DNA from: Motacilla alba alba
Taxonomy: Eukaryota > Chordata > Aves > Passeriformes > Motacillidae
DNA: 64,000 bases
Assembly: GCF_015832195.1 (NCBI RefSeq)
Contig: NC_052017.1
Coordinates: 92,778,429-92,842,428, forward strand
Reading direction: 5' to 3'
Shown piece after piece: positions 13,091 through 25,955 of this stretch (within the stretch, counting starts at the first letter, position 1; the number at the start of each line of letters is the position of its first letter). The translations under genes were made by a program, and so were the position numbers. The notes beneath the pieces are model-generated. The model worked only from the letters and a program-made list of their open reading frames with translations. It did no database searches and was not told the origin of the DNA.

Positions 13091-15899
13091 TTTTTTTCTC
13101 AAGAAATGGGATAAGCTATCAATGTCTAATCAAGCACCAAGACCACAGTAGTTTTGAAAATACTTATATGGGACCTAACTCCTATTAAGGGCAGTGAAGG
13201 ATTGGATTTATTTATGTCTCATTGAAAGCACCTTTGGACTTTCTTTTTGATCTCATTAACAGAGTGCTAAGAATTTTTTTGTCCATCCATATTCCTCTTT
13301 TTGGAGGTCACTGTGTGTACAGGGAACAAATGGCTCTGCTCACTCTGACTAACATGCCCAGGGGATGCTGTGCCAGCAGCAGGCTCAGAGCACCGTGTGG
13401 TGAGGGGAAGCAGAGAAGTGGCATTGCCTTTGGTCCTTGGCTGCACCTGGAGTGCCTCATCTCTGCTTGGAGTACGGTTCCCTCCAGCTGGTTTTGGGCT
13501 AATGTGAGGAGGTGTGTTTCTTGTGCTCTCATTTGTTCATCTCTCAAGGGCCATATGCACTTACATAGAAATAGAGGACACTTCCATAGCCTTCTAGTTA
13601 ATGCCTATGGCAATGCATCCTGCTGTACTTCATTTTACAAGGATTAGCAAAAAAGTGCCTAAGATCTCTTCCTCCCTGGGCAACTTTCTTTTGTACAAGT
13701 GGTATGGTACAGGTCGTGTGCTCTAATTTAAGAAAGAGCTTCATCTTCCAAAGAAAAACAACTTAAAAAAATAGTAGCTGTACACAGCATTTACAATAGG
13801 TTTTAATAGAAGTCTAAATATTTCTTTTTAAATGAACAAATAAGCATACATTTATATAGTCTATTAATTCTGGATGTCCTTAGGACATCATTAAAGTGAT
13901 CTGTCTCTCCGAAGGCACTGGAAGACTTTGATTAGTTAGCAACAATATTAACAGTATCTCGCTTACGTGTTTTTATATATTAGAGAAGACATAAGCATGA
14001 AGAACATTTAGAGGCAAACTTAAATGTGTGCTTTTACTGTTGAGATAAAGCCTCCAGAAAGATTTATACTTTATAGCTCACTGCGTATGCACTGGGAGAA
14101 GCTACATTTGTGGCACAAATACCCCTCTTTGTTGCTTACCAATACCCGTATTCAGAGGCACAAAGAACAACTGTTGTAAAAAATATTAGTATGCAGATGC
14201 TCTGGTGTTTTGTTAATGCATTTAATTAAATACAATAACTCTTTTGTTTGCTTTTCTTTTTCTGTCCTTGAATGGATATGTGTTATGGTATAGAACCTAG
14301 GCTTAGAGTCGCTGTTTAAAATGTTTAAGTTTCAGAATGTGTCACACATCCAAGTTAGTTACTTTTCTTTTGTTCTATTAAGAAAGTCTTTTGGATATGT
14401 TAGTAGTTTCTCATAAGTTTGAGAGCATCTTTTCAGGAAAATTCAAATTCCAAAGTTGCCAGCAAATATTTTCACCAGTAATGGGATCTTCATGACAGTT
14501 AGGCACTGGTTAAACAATTGTATTCCTGAGAGACTTTCAGATATTTTAACCTAAGAAATTTTTCTTGAACATTTTCTAGCTAGTTTTCACAAAAAGAATA
14601 AAAAAATGCACAGCAAAACTGCACTTTATGTTTTTATATGAAAAACTGTAGCAGGCTGATGATAACCAATTGTAACCCACACACGGGTTTTGCAGAAGCC
14701 ATCATTAGTGTCTTGTGTTGTTACCCATAAAATTATTTCAGAATTATTCTCAGCCTGAGAAAAGGTTTCCTTAGTGCCCTGTGGATGGGTGAAACCCTAT
14801 GAAATGACTGTGTCAAGTCTAAAATTGCTCTGCTGAATCAGCAAAGTACTTGAGCCCAGAGTACTTTGAAAACACAGCAGTATTTGCCAGATCCTATGCC
14901 TCCCATGGCAACAAGGACCGAATCAAACGAGGATGTAAAAAGGTACTTAGGAGACCCTGAAGGTAACATGACTAACTTATTTCTGGATTTCTGAGCCCCC
15001 TTAACTCCAAAAGACATTTCTGGCACAGAGTGTGTGGGAGGTGTCTGTGCTGAAGGTTGGTCCTCAAGCAATGACCTACTAACACTCTTCTGGTGTTCCT
15101 TGGAGACAAGTCATATTCTTCAGTGGGTGCAGTTTCCTTTAGAACAGTAGGAGTCGTGGTATAGACCATCAAAACCTCCTCCATAAATCTTTCTGTCACT
15201 GATAGAAGGAGCTACTACAGGTGAAGGAAGGGCTGAGTTTGTTGCAGCTGATGCTTCTCAGGTACTTTACTGGGCACTTCAGAACACAGCTCTGGAGAAG
15301 GCAGCAGGCATTTCACTTACCACAGGGGTCTGACTTGGCACCTTTCTTGGCTAAAACAAAAAGCTTGTCAGTTGCTGGTAATTGTTCTTGTCACTTCTCA
15401 CCAGCACTAAATACAAACTGGACAGTTTAGCTTTAGCCTTCAGCATCAGTGCTAGGACATTGTTCCCGGAGTGCCAGGATCATCACACATGGACAAAAAC
15501 TGTCATGAGAGGCCAAGTAGAAATTGCAGTTTAGTGCTCTCTTTTCTGAAGTGAGGAAAATTTCAATAGTGGGGCAAAAAAAACCCCTTCCCCTCACTGT
15601 GCTTGTTTGATCCATATTGTAGTTACAGCAAGGGATTCCAAATGAGGCCATAAGCTCTGACATTGTGGAGAGGGAACGGGCACTTGTGAAAGCACAGATT
15701 TGCAATGTCACTGTAATTTCCCCCTCCCCTTTTGGAGAAAGATGGCATAATTAGAGTTGCAGTCCTTAAGGGAAAGTACAGGAATTCTGATTACTCACTG
15801 AAAGCCTCCTCATCCACAAGCCTTCCATGTAAATAGTTAGTTTCAGTTATGCTCCAAGTAATCTATCTATCTATTTATAAAAGTGTTAAAAAGAAAACC

Positions 15900-16420
15900 A
15901 AAAGAAAACCAAAACCTACACACATACACACCAAAAAATCACCTAGAACTACTGCAAATTTGTGTGAGAACATCATTCTGGTTTCAGTTCCAAGATAACT
16001 TAATGTTCTTTAAGGCTGGAAGAGAACATAGTTTCATTACAACTGCACATATTAAGGGTTTGTATGAAATGAGCATCTCAAGGCAAGGGAAAGAAAGCAG
16101 CATTGTTCCAGGGCTGTTTTTCACAGGCCTGTATTCATATCTCATCCTTGTTGTTTGCAGGAGAGGCAGATGTGAACCAGAACAATGGGACCTCCACGAA
16201 GAGCCCAGCGGTGACAGACTCCAAAGGCACAGCAGACCCGAAGAATGCCTGGCCCGAGGCCAACCCAGCTGACAGGACTGGTCGCCCCCACTTGATCCGC
16301 CTCTTTTCCCGAGATGCCCCAGGAAGAGAGGACAACACCTTCAAAGATCGGCCCTCAGAGTCAGACGAGCTACAGACCATCCAGGAGGACAGTGCAGCAG
16401 CTTCAGAGAATTCGGATTTG
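15900..16420 (+). promoter_or_regulatory. MBP: Probable internal promoter region of classic MBP
   Basis: In mammals, classic MBP transcription starts a few tens of bases before its ATG, inside the golli exon, so the promoter overlaps golli coding sequence. By position, the equivalent here is the end of the golli intron and 16161-16420. I see no canonical TATA box at the expected distance and cannot point to a start site, so this rests on family knowledge rather than a visible motif. Confidence 0.3.
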
Positions 16421-16591
16421 ATGGCTTCACAAAAACGCTCCTCTTTCCGGCACGGGTCAAAACTGGCATCTGCGAGCACCATTGACCATGCCAGACATGG
16501 ATCCCCACGGCACAGAGACTCGGGTCTGCTTGACTCGCTGGGCAGATTCTTTGGAGGTGAAAGGCACGTTCCCCGCCGGGGCTCGGGCAAG
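16161..16591 (+). CDS. MBP: MBP exon: golli segment plus classic MBP exon 1
   Basis: The acceptor is ttgtttgcag and the donor is aag/gtgagc. The exon enters with two bases finishing a Gly codon (GEADVNQN) and ends exactly on the Lys of GSGK, so it leaves in phase 0. Bases 16161-16420 encode the golli-specific part. Bases 16421-16591 encode the first 57 residues of classic MBP, with the conserved blocks [13 protein letters not shown] and GRFFGG. The classic ATG has T at -3 and G at +4, so its context is only moderate; it is chosen because the protein family starts there (Met removed, Ala acetylated in known MBPs). The exon is visibly more GC-rich than the flanking introns. Confidence 0.97.
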
Positions 16592-19500
16592 GTGAGCTCT
16601 GAGGAATAGAGAACTGCAAGGCTACAGCAGAACACAGTACAATTAAAGAGGAAGGGTGGGTCTGAAGGAAAGGTCTCACTGCTAGAAGGCAAGAGTTGAC
16701 CTAGCCAGCAGGATGGTGCTTGTAATATAATGCTTGGCTTTAACCTGAAAACAGCAACGACAAAAAAAGCAAAGATCTGGGAAACAAGAGGAGCTACTCT
16801 GGGTAGTAACATGGAGTATTAGAAACCCAGGGGGCTCTAGAGACATTACCGGGAGGAATTTTTATGAGCATTTAATGTGGTGTGCTGTGTCCATTTCTAT
16901 GCTGTGCCATTTAGAGAAACTTCAGTCTGCTTTTGTGTGTTGTTCTTAAATATTTGCAAAAGGGGGCTGGATGAGAGCACTAAATGCAAGACAGTCTCTA
17001 CACATCTTGGCACTAATTGAGGGACAAACTTGGAAGTAGATGGTAGAAAAGGAGTTGTGGCCAAATTCTCAGCCTGCTTGTGCAAGAGTATGTTTAAGGT
17101 CAGTTGACAGCATTGCCAGGGAGATTGCTTGACAGATATTATCCTGAATCCCGGGTGTACAAAATAATCCAGCTGCTTTATTCTGACAAGAAGTTGAGAT
17201 TTATTCCAAGCATTTCAGATTAGAAATTGCATAACAAGCCATTTCTACACTATCTTTTCAAAACCAAGGGCATTGATGAAAGGCTGTTAATTAAATTCTT
17301 CCCTGTTCCAGGATACCTGCCTCCTCTGATATATTATGCAGCTGGCATATTAGTTCCCTATTATTCAAGTGGCAAAGTTTAATATGTTTTTCGCTGTACC
17401 TTTTGCCATGTAAATGATAAGTGGAGTCTTGTGTTTGTGTGTCCACACACTACATAAGCATTCAAATGGAGCTGCTGTACAGCTGTAAAACTTTTCTTTT
17501 AGCTGAATTTGTTGTAGTTGCTCAAGTTGTGTGTTGCAAAAAGCAGCGTTCATAGTTGCTGGCTGGGCCCAAATTTTTGAAAATTTGTCCTTTGACAACC
17601 TTTGAGGTCTGTTCATTGTTCAAGGCTGTGATCTGTGTTGTCTCTCAGTGCTGCACTGGGACAGGACACAAACTGCCCTGTGGTGTAAAACTGATCTGTG
17701 GTGGTCCCACAGCTGTGGCTGTCAGTGTCCTTCACACTCCACACCTGGAAGCACAATGTGTAATAGCCCTTCCCTGAAGAGTTGTTGTAATGTAGAGACC
17801 ACTGGATGAAAAATACTCTAGAAACTTAGAACCAGAAGCTTCTCACACTTGGTGGGCAGTACTAAGCAAGCTGGGTGTTTTGTTCTTTTTATTTCTCACC
17901 TTTACCAAGTGGAGCCTGTAATGCTATTGACAAAGATTTAGCAGCCAGGCAGTTTTTCTGTAGTAACATTTCTGTGTGTAATGTTCCTGTGTGTAATGTT
18001 CATAAATGCAACAAGCAGTTGCTGTGAGCATGAAGAAAACCTTTTTTCTTATTGTTTCTGCAAATAACAGAGACTGTTCCCAGCTGCCATTTTCTGGGAC
18101 CTGGTTGGCCAGCTCAACTCTTGCTGTTTTGTTCATGTACTGTGTTACTCGATGAAAAATAGTGTCTGAAATTTCTTTGTACACCAAGGTGACAATACCA
18201 AAAAGTTAGATTCTGCATACAGAATATACAGAGGTATGTGCACTCCTGTGTGGCAATAAATCAAACCAATCAACTCAGTTTTTAGGAGTAAAGACTAAAA
18301 AACGTCTGCAAGCTGTACAAAGTCTGTATTTTATCCTTTGGTGTGAACATGATTGCAATGAATCTCTATAGATTTTGATGTAATTATGTATGACAGGACA
18401 GGAGATCATGTCTTCTATCTATGCTGTAAAATGCTATTTTGAAGAACTGAAATGTCTGCAAAACAGAACAGAATGATGGACAATTCTGACATTTTTTACC
18501 AAGCAGAAGTTGTTGTTTGGGATTTTTTTCCCCTTAAGAACAACTACTCGTAGAGTTAGGGAGTCATGATTTGCAGATCTGAGCTGGAAGCACAGAGAAG
18601 TTGAATTATTTTGGCAAAAGTCTGTCACATTAGTACTTCCAGTGCCAAAGCATCTCTAGCACTCTTCCACACAATGAAAATATTGATGTACATCCTAGGA
18701 AACATTCCTAGGAAACTCTCTTGTGGGAGGGCTTCAGTGTGGAAAGTATTGAGCAAGTGGCACAGTCATTTCAACTATTATTTATTTAGCCTCTGAAACA
18801 ATGCTTCTTGGTTTCTTGTATCAAGAAAGGCTCATGGTGTAATTTATTTATACAGGAGTAGACAGAGGAAATCTACGTGGCTCATTTGTGCTTAAACCCT
18901 AAATAGTTGTTGCCATTTGCTGAATTTTGTAGAGGATCACTGATAGATGATGAAGGTGTTCATGGACCAGCTGAAATAGAATGAAGTCCCTTGGCAGTAT
19001 TCCAGACTTCACTAAGTAAACAGAACAGGTCTTTGGTAAATAAGATACCACTAAAAGCACCTTAAAGGATGAATTTCAAAGGCTTGAAAAGTTCCTAGAG
19101 CTGCACTGTTTATTTGCTTGCACTTTTTTCTTTCTTTATTTTGAAGCATTTCAAAGCAATTCTGCAGCTGCCTTCTTGCAGTCTTCCTTTTTCAGCCAGC
19201 CCATGCCTCAGTGGGAGCATCTCAGCTACCCACACCAGCAAGCACTGGAATGCAAAGACAACACTTGCTCTTTGTACAGATTTAGGGCTGACATTCAAGC
19301 AAAACACATTATAAATTCTTTGTGGAGGCATTTTCTTCTTGCATCCATAGCTAAGAAGCACATTAATGAATAATATTCACTATTGTGTCCAGAAAGGTGG
19401 GGTGGGAACAATGCTGGGACTGTTTCATGGCCTCATTTTCTCATGTGGAGCAGGTTCTCCCCTGCCCTGCAATTCTGAAGTTAAATTGCATGGGAGTTCC

Positions 19501-22500
19501 ATGGGAGTTGTTAAAAATAGAAATACCAGAATGTACAGAAATACTCCTTTTCCTCCAAGGGGCAGCAAGTGCATTTGCCATTTTCCCCCCAGTCCCAGTG
19601 AGATTTTGGATAGCTGAAACTCAATTAAAACCAGCTTGAATTTTTTACTTTTAAGAAAAACTTTTAGGGTAGAATACATGAAAAAAAATTGTTGTTGTGC
19701 ACAGCTCAAATTTAATTGTATTAAAAAAGAATTTTAAATGGTGACAGAAACTGTGGTGCAGACATTTTAAATAGCATGCAAGAGAGAGTAGCATAACAAT
19801 AAATTATTTCCTTTCTAATCTTTATAGAATATTTGTCTAAGCAAGTTTGTTAAAACAATCAAATGTTCTTTGTGCCTCCTAGATTCTGAGCCTGTATTCA
19901 ACTTCAGTATGTACTGACTGCTATTTTGTTTCTTTGATTCAGTTGTTTTGTAATCCTTTTGTTTAGGATTTTTTTTTCTACTAAGTTTGGATTGTGAAAC
20001 AAGAACTTTTCTGTCCTGGTTTAACATTTTGCATTAACGTACTAAACTTTAAACTATACTTGTGACACAGATCAAACAAACCAAAATATGTGAGTGACAG
20101 TAAATAATAGGTGAGGCAAGACTTAGTGAAAGATTAAATCAATTTCTCTTTTACATTTTGCTTCAGTTTTGTATGTAATCTCGTAACTGTCTCCTGTTAC
20201 CTGAATGAAGCCTTGCTCCTGTATTTCCATCCCAACTTCTATGTGTTTGGGTACAAGAAATATGGAATGTAGGTATGGGGCTTCCCCATGCTACAGACAG
20301 ATACAAGGCAGGAGCAGCCCTGGGCTGAAGTTCTTCTCAGCTTGAGCAGAACCAGGGTTTGGGATCAGCATTTCTGAATCAGCAGTTCCAAACCCACTCC
20401 TGAGCTAAGCAGTTGCTAGTGTGGGGATCTACAGAAATGGTTGCAATAACCATGCAAAGGCAAAAAGTTTAGGAACCACAGTTTTAAGTAATGCCATGGA
20501 GGGATAAATTAATCAGAATCTTTTTTCCTTTTTTTTGCACTTGAACTCTATTCACATTTCCTGTGGAAGCTTTAAGGTATACTACAGCACCATGAAGAAT
20601 TTGAAAAGCAGTAAAATCAGTGCTAGTCTGACTAGTATATGATGTGATTTAAGTAAATACTTACTGTGATTTTAATTTCCAAGTCTTATTTTTCAGGGAG
20701 TGGTATTGCTTGTGATAAACTGTTTCGTAAAACCTGCTGTGCAAGCTGTATGCTTGTAAAAAAAAATTTATAGAGTTTATAGTGGTTGTAACAATAATTT
20801 TGTTTTAATCTTTTGCTTTTTATGTGCTTTATGTATTCATTAAACTGTTTACATCACAAAAATCAGTGTACTAATTATTTAATTTGTTTTAAATGCTTTA
20901 ATCCATTAACAGAAGTTGCAACAAACTACTACTTGTATGTGACAGGTTTTTAGCTCACTAAGAGGCTGCATGTTCTTCTGCAAAATTCAGTTAGAACAGT
21001 GCATTGGACAGAAGGGAATAGAGAGATTTCCTTCTGGAAGGAAAAGGTAGGCTTTGAATAACCAAAGCTCCTGAATCTGATGTTCTCACTGAATCTGGCC
21101 TCTCATTTGTAGCAGCCTAAAAATGTAAGTGTAACAGAACTGCCAGTCTGAAGCTCATTTAGCTTGTGCAGTGGTAGAACCTCAGACTACTTTAGATCCG
21201 CCTGGTTTGAAAAAAAAAATCACCTGTACAAAACAAGGAAATACCAGCCGGTGAGTACACACACCATGTGAGACGTGAAAGGCCTAAGAGCCACCATCAT
21301 GGGATTGACTTTGACATGTTCATTTTAACACCTGTATGACCATAAACATGTTATTTGTGCCTAATAATTAACACATTATTTAATGCACTGGAACTTGCAT
21401 TTTCAAGGAAGTTACTAATTGAAGTAATTATTACGAGGTACTAGAGGAATTGGGGAATTGGACTAGGTTAAATGTTTTTTAAGTGATACTTCGAAGTGCG
21501 AGCACTAAATTTTGGTAAAGTATTGGTGATGCTTCATGCTCACCTGACATCAGCTGCATGGCAAGGTTTGTTTAGAAATGGGACAAAGTATTTGGGGCTT
21601 GCTGATCTGTTTTACAAGTTAAAGAGGAGATAATGACTGGGGAGAATGCTTGTGTGCTTCGCTGCTTTTACTGGTTTTTATATGCTCTTGTGCCTCTTCC
21701 ATTCAGAAATATATTAGTAACATGTTCAGGCTAAAATACAAATTAATCAGCTAAAGCATTTGAAGGATCTCTGTTTCTAATCACTCCACAGCAAAAGGTT
21801 TTCTCCTTTCATTAAACTTCTAACAGGATCTTTCAGTTCAGTCTTTGCTTGACTATTTCTAGAGTCTTCTATCCACTATTATGATATAATAATAACAGTA
21901 GTATGTGTAAGTTGCATGCAGAAGAGCTCCAAGGAGTCTTTTGAGCACTTGGTGAAGTTCAAAGCTTGTGGTGCCCTTTGCCTGGGCCTGATGGCAGAGC
22001 TGGTGGAGGGGCAGTGATGCAAGCTTTGGGATCTTTTGGTGGGACTTGGCCTCAGCTGTTCTCAGCCATTCCTCTCCTGTTTACCTGCTTGGCCCCTCGG
22101 CCTAGCTGAGAGTAAGGTCTGGGTTTAATTTTAAATTTATCAGAGGGAAGTGTTTGTTTAAACAAGTGCAAGGGCCAGGCAGGGCTATACATACAGATGG
22201 CCAAAATGTACATACAGATGGTCAAAGAGAGCTATTGATATTTTAGTGCAAGGATTTTCTCTGCCTAAGAACAATTTAATGTTTACTTCTCTGCAGATGG
22301 AGCAGTTTGATAAGAAATTGCTTCATATTAAAATCTGCTATATTGGTTTTTTTCTATCACATTCCTTGCAAATCAAGAACTGCATTAGCCTTAGCACTTT
22401 CCATCCTAGAATGCCAAAATAAATTACTGTACTTCAGCTTCTTTTCAGATTACACAGTGGTAAATGCTTCCAGATAGAAAACCAGAGCAAAAGTTACTAC

Positions 22501-25500
22501 TACTGTTTTTGTCCCTGACCTTGTTTTGTACCTCTGTCATCCCATAGCATTAGTGACAATTGCTGACTTTCACCTTTTTTACTGATGCAAAATATCTCAC
22601 CATGTTCCTGAAATGGTCTCCAGTTAAGACACATTACACTCCAAAGTTACTTGATTTCATTTTTGAGCTGCACAAGAAATCGTCTGCTGCCATTTTCAGG
22701 TGATTTTACTGAACTTTTTAAAATCAATTTAAAAGTATTGGAAAAGCACAAATCTTTCCCCTTTTGCCTATGGTGCATCTACTTCTCCATTTCTGATACA
22801 TCATATAATTAATGTGCCTTGGAAAGTGTACGAGCCTCAGGTTTGGAGTGGTCCCTCTTCCCCACTTTATACTAACAGTATTATTGGGAATTTTACCATG
22901 TAAAATTTCTTTCAAAGAAATATTCTATTAACCATGCCATGTCTAAATATTTCATAAGAGTAAAACCTCCCTGCTATAACGCTCTCTCTACAAGTTATGC
23001 TGAGACAGGCAATAGTGCTTTTAACAACCTGTATGAGAGTTAAGCTTGTCACTTGCTCACCTATTAAAGGCAGAAAAGAAATAGAATTGGGCCAATCCCT
23101 CAAAGAAGATAACTGATCAAGTACTTTGTGGGTGGGTGGGTGATTGCACGCAATCTGAGATTTCCAGAAATTAAGGTTGTAGTAACATTTTTCTGGCCAG
23201 CAGCTGTAAAGTGATTGTGTACACCTGGTATTTACAGCTTTGTTTTCTAAATAATTCCCATCTTGCTTATTGTGTTACCTTCATGACTATATGAAAATAT
23301 CAGGGAACAGGACATCTAAAAATTGTATAAATTACTGCTTTCTTACTAATGGCCATACCTGTACCCCATAATGTTACATTATTTTGCTGTAGCAACCGCC
23401 AGCAAACAGATGCATCTCTACCAAATATGCAGGTGATCAGTAGAAACTGATCACAGTGAATACCACTGCAGGATGCCTTCCATACCTTGCCCTTGTACAC
23501 TAAAATCCTAAGGCTGTGAAGTTTGATGGAAGCAGAAGGTACTTGGAGAATACCTACTAGCCAGAGTACTTTTTTTTTTTTTTCTGGAGTGATGATTCTC
23601 AAACAAAATCCTAAACAAATCCAGCCAAGAAAACCCCCACCCAAACCATGGATCATTTCAACAAAGTTTAATCCATGTCACTGATACCAACTTCAACAAT
23701 AACTGAACAATACCGAGTATGCATCAGAGACTGTGTCCAAGCAGATAAAGGACTTCTGTCATGAAAAATATTTGAATAAAATCATTCATGCTAGGCAGAA
23801 AAAATGCTTCAAAAAAGCCAACTCAAATTAAAGCACTGGGTTTTGCCTTCGAAACCATTTATCAAGTGCCACAACAATGGAATAAACTGGACACAGGGAA
23901 AAAACCCAGAAGGTATGATGGCACTGGTCTCCCATTTGAGTCCCATCAAAAACCAGAACTCTCCTGAAAAACTGCCCCCATTCTTCTTTTTTCCCCCCAG
24001 TAATTCTTTTAGCTGCCAATTTATGAACCCTAACCATCAAGGCACTAAAGGGTAACGTGTTATGGAGAAATGTGGTTCTGGGTTATTGATTGGCACCTCT
24101 CTTGATGGGAGTGCTCTCCATTGTTAACTTATTCCTTGTGTTTCTTACTTTTCAGTCAGTGACTTTACAACTCACTGCCACGTTTGTTATTCCTGTCATT
24201 CTGCTGATAATTCCTCCTCTTTTAATTCATCGCCTATTTCTAAACAAAGATTGATCTCAGCACAACCCTGAAAGGCAGAATCTCCTGCATTCTACATCCC
24301 TCTTCCTGCCAATTCTCCTCTATACCTTTGAGCAAGTAATTTAATTTCTGCCTTAACTTCCACATTAGTAAAAATTAACAGTACCATTACAAGGATGTGT
24401 GGCTCATCCTTCCTAAAGTGATTTCAAAAGCCTGCTGAATTAGGTAATTAACTATAATGTCATCACCAGATCAGCCAGTGGGGAAGACGTCAGCATTCCC
24501 ATTGCTTTTGGTAACAGATCAGCAAGCTGTGAACAGCCTGGGACAAACACTGCCACCAAGAGCAAACTGCTACCTGGGTTGTATGTGAACAAAGATGGAA
24601 CTAACACCACCACAGCTCTGATTTAGCAGTGCATGCTCACAGAAGTTACATTCCTCCTAGAATAAGCATGGAAAAATACATCCCACATGGGCTGCGTATT
24701 CTGTGGCTACCTGGTGAGAGCCGGGGTAGCAGCACCAGCAGGTTCCAATGAATTGTCAGCCATGCCCAGGAACACAAAGCCCCATGGACAAAGCCCCTCC
24801 AAATCCCAAGATGAAGCAATTTCTGTATTCAAGTGCCTGCCAGATTTCTCATTAAACTATATCACAGATTTCCATATCCGTGAGAAAGAAAAAGCATATA
24901 TATTTATTGAAAGGATGCATCTCAATTCCTGTTTGGCATACATATTTAGAAACCATACTGACCACTTAAATTCGAAGCCAGATAAGAATTTCATTAGAGT
25001 TTGGGATTCAGAGTCTGTTTCAAGGACTAACACAAAATCAGCTGCGTGGCTTACAAATTCCCTGTTGAACTTTCAGCTTTTTCTTCCCACAGAACAGCAC
25101 AGTGTTCATCACATAATGCTTAAAGGATAATTTTAGTCTACCAGTACAGTTCCAAATGTCTTAGTGGGGGTGGTTAAGCATTATGGACAACCTACAGGTT
25201 GTGGAACAGTTTGGTTTTCTAAGACAATCTAAATGCAATTTTCATGTCTATGTGAATTTGAAATGTGTGGATTTTGTATGACATCTTTTAAATTCATGCA
25301 CAGCAACTTGTAAGGTATCTTGCGAAGAAAAGCCGTTGGAAACCATGAAACCCATTGAACCCATGAAAAAGCCCTTTGTTTTCTGTCTTTACCTGGTTTA
25401 ATGCATTTTAAATCAGCTATTTCCCCATTTTATATGTATGGATTTTGCCAGCAGAGAAACAACATGGGATGTACTTTAGATTTTAATCTCACATTCTAAA

Positions 25501-25876
25501 GTAGGCAATAAAAGCACACAATAGTGATACCAAAAGGAACTGTAAAAAGCTGTAAATCCAAAAGGATCTTAATACTGTTATTGGCACAAATGCCTATCAC
25601 ACAGACTGATGGGGAGTTAGAGCTGTTTACATGCATATGGGATCTTCAGCTATAAGCAATCCCCTTGTGGAGGATGAGAGTCCTCAGAGAGATTATAATG
25701 TGCATTTAAAAGTCCCCCCAATGCATCTGAATTGCAAGATCTGACATATCCTGTTTATAGCAAGCAAAGTCAGGGATGGTTTTCATGGGATTTCATGACT
25801 GAAAAAAAAAGCCTGTAACTGCTTAACTGTATCAATTGTATACCCAGAGACAGTTGTTGCACAACACTGAAAATCA

Positions 25877-25955
<79 letters not shown>

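Larger units (their letters stand above)
1..16160 (+). other. MBP: Golli-MBP intron (5' part outside window)
   Basis: No coding exon was recognised in these 16 kb. The stretch holds a CR1 3' end (8853-9040), a 26-base triplication (13013-13090), a 45-base-period duplication (5467-5534), a GC-rich patch (1480-1810), and a moderately GC-rich patch (6130-6560) with overlapping short open frames in several frames and no recognisable protein. The + strand is rich in T and G. In mammals golli introns contain oligodendrocyte enhancers; I cannot place them here by eye. Confidence 0.7.

Noticed and set aside
16135..16812. 225-codon open frame on the - strand opposite the golli/classic MBP exon
   Set aside because: It is the antisense shadow of a GC-rich coding exon; the + strand match to MBP is decisive and the - strand product resembles nothing known to me.
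23128..23141. Possible G-quadruplex (gggtgggtggg)
   Set aside because: Only three G runs of three; a fourth is lacking nearby.
24687..25130. 147-codon + strand frame in the large MBP intron
   Set aside because: No recognisable family and no splice partner; length is compatible with chance.
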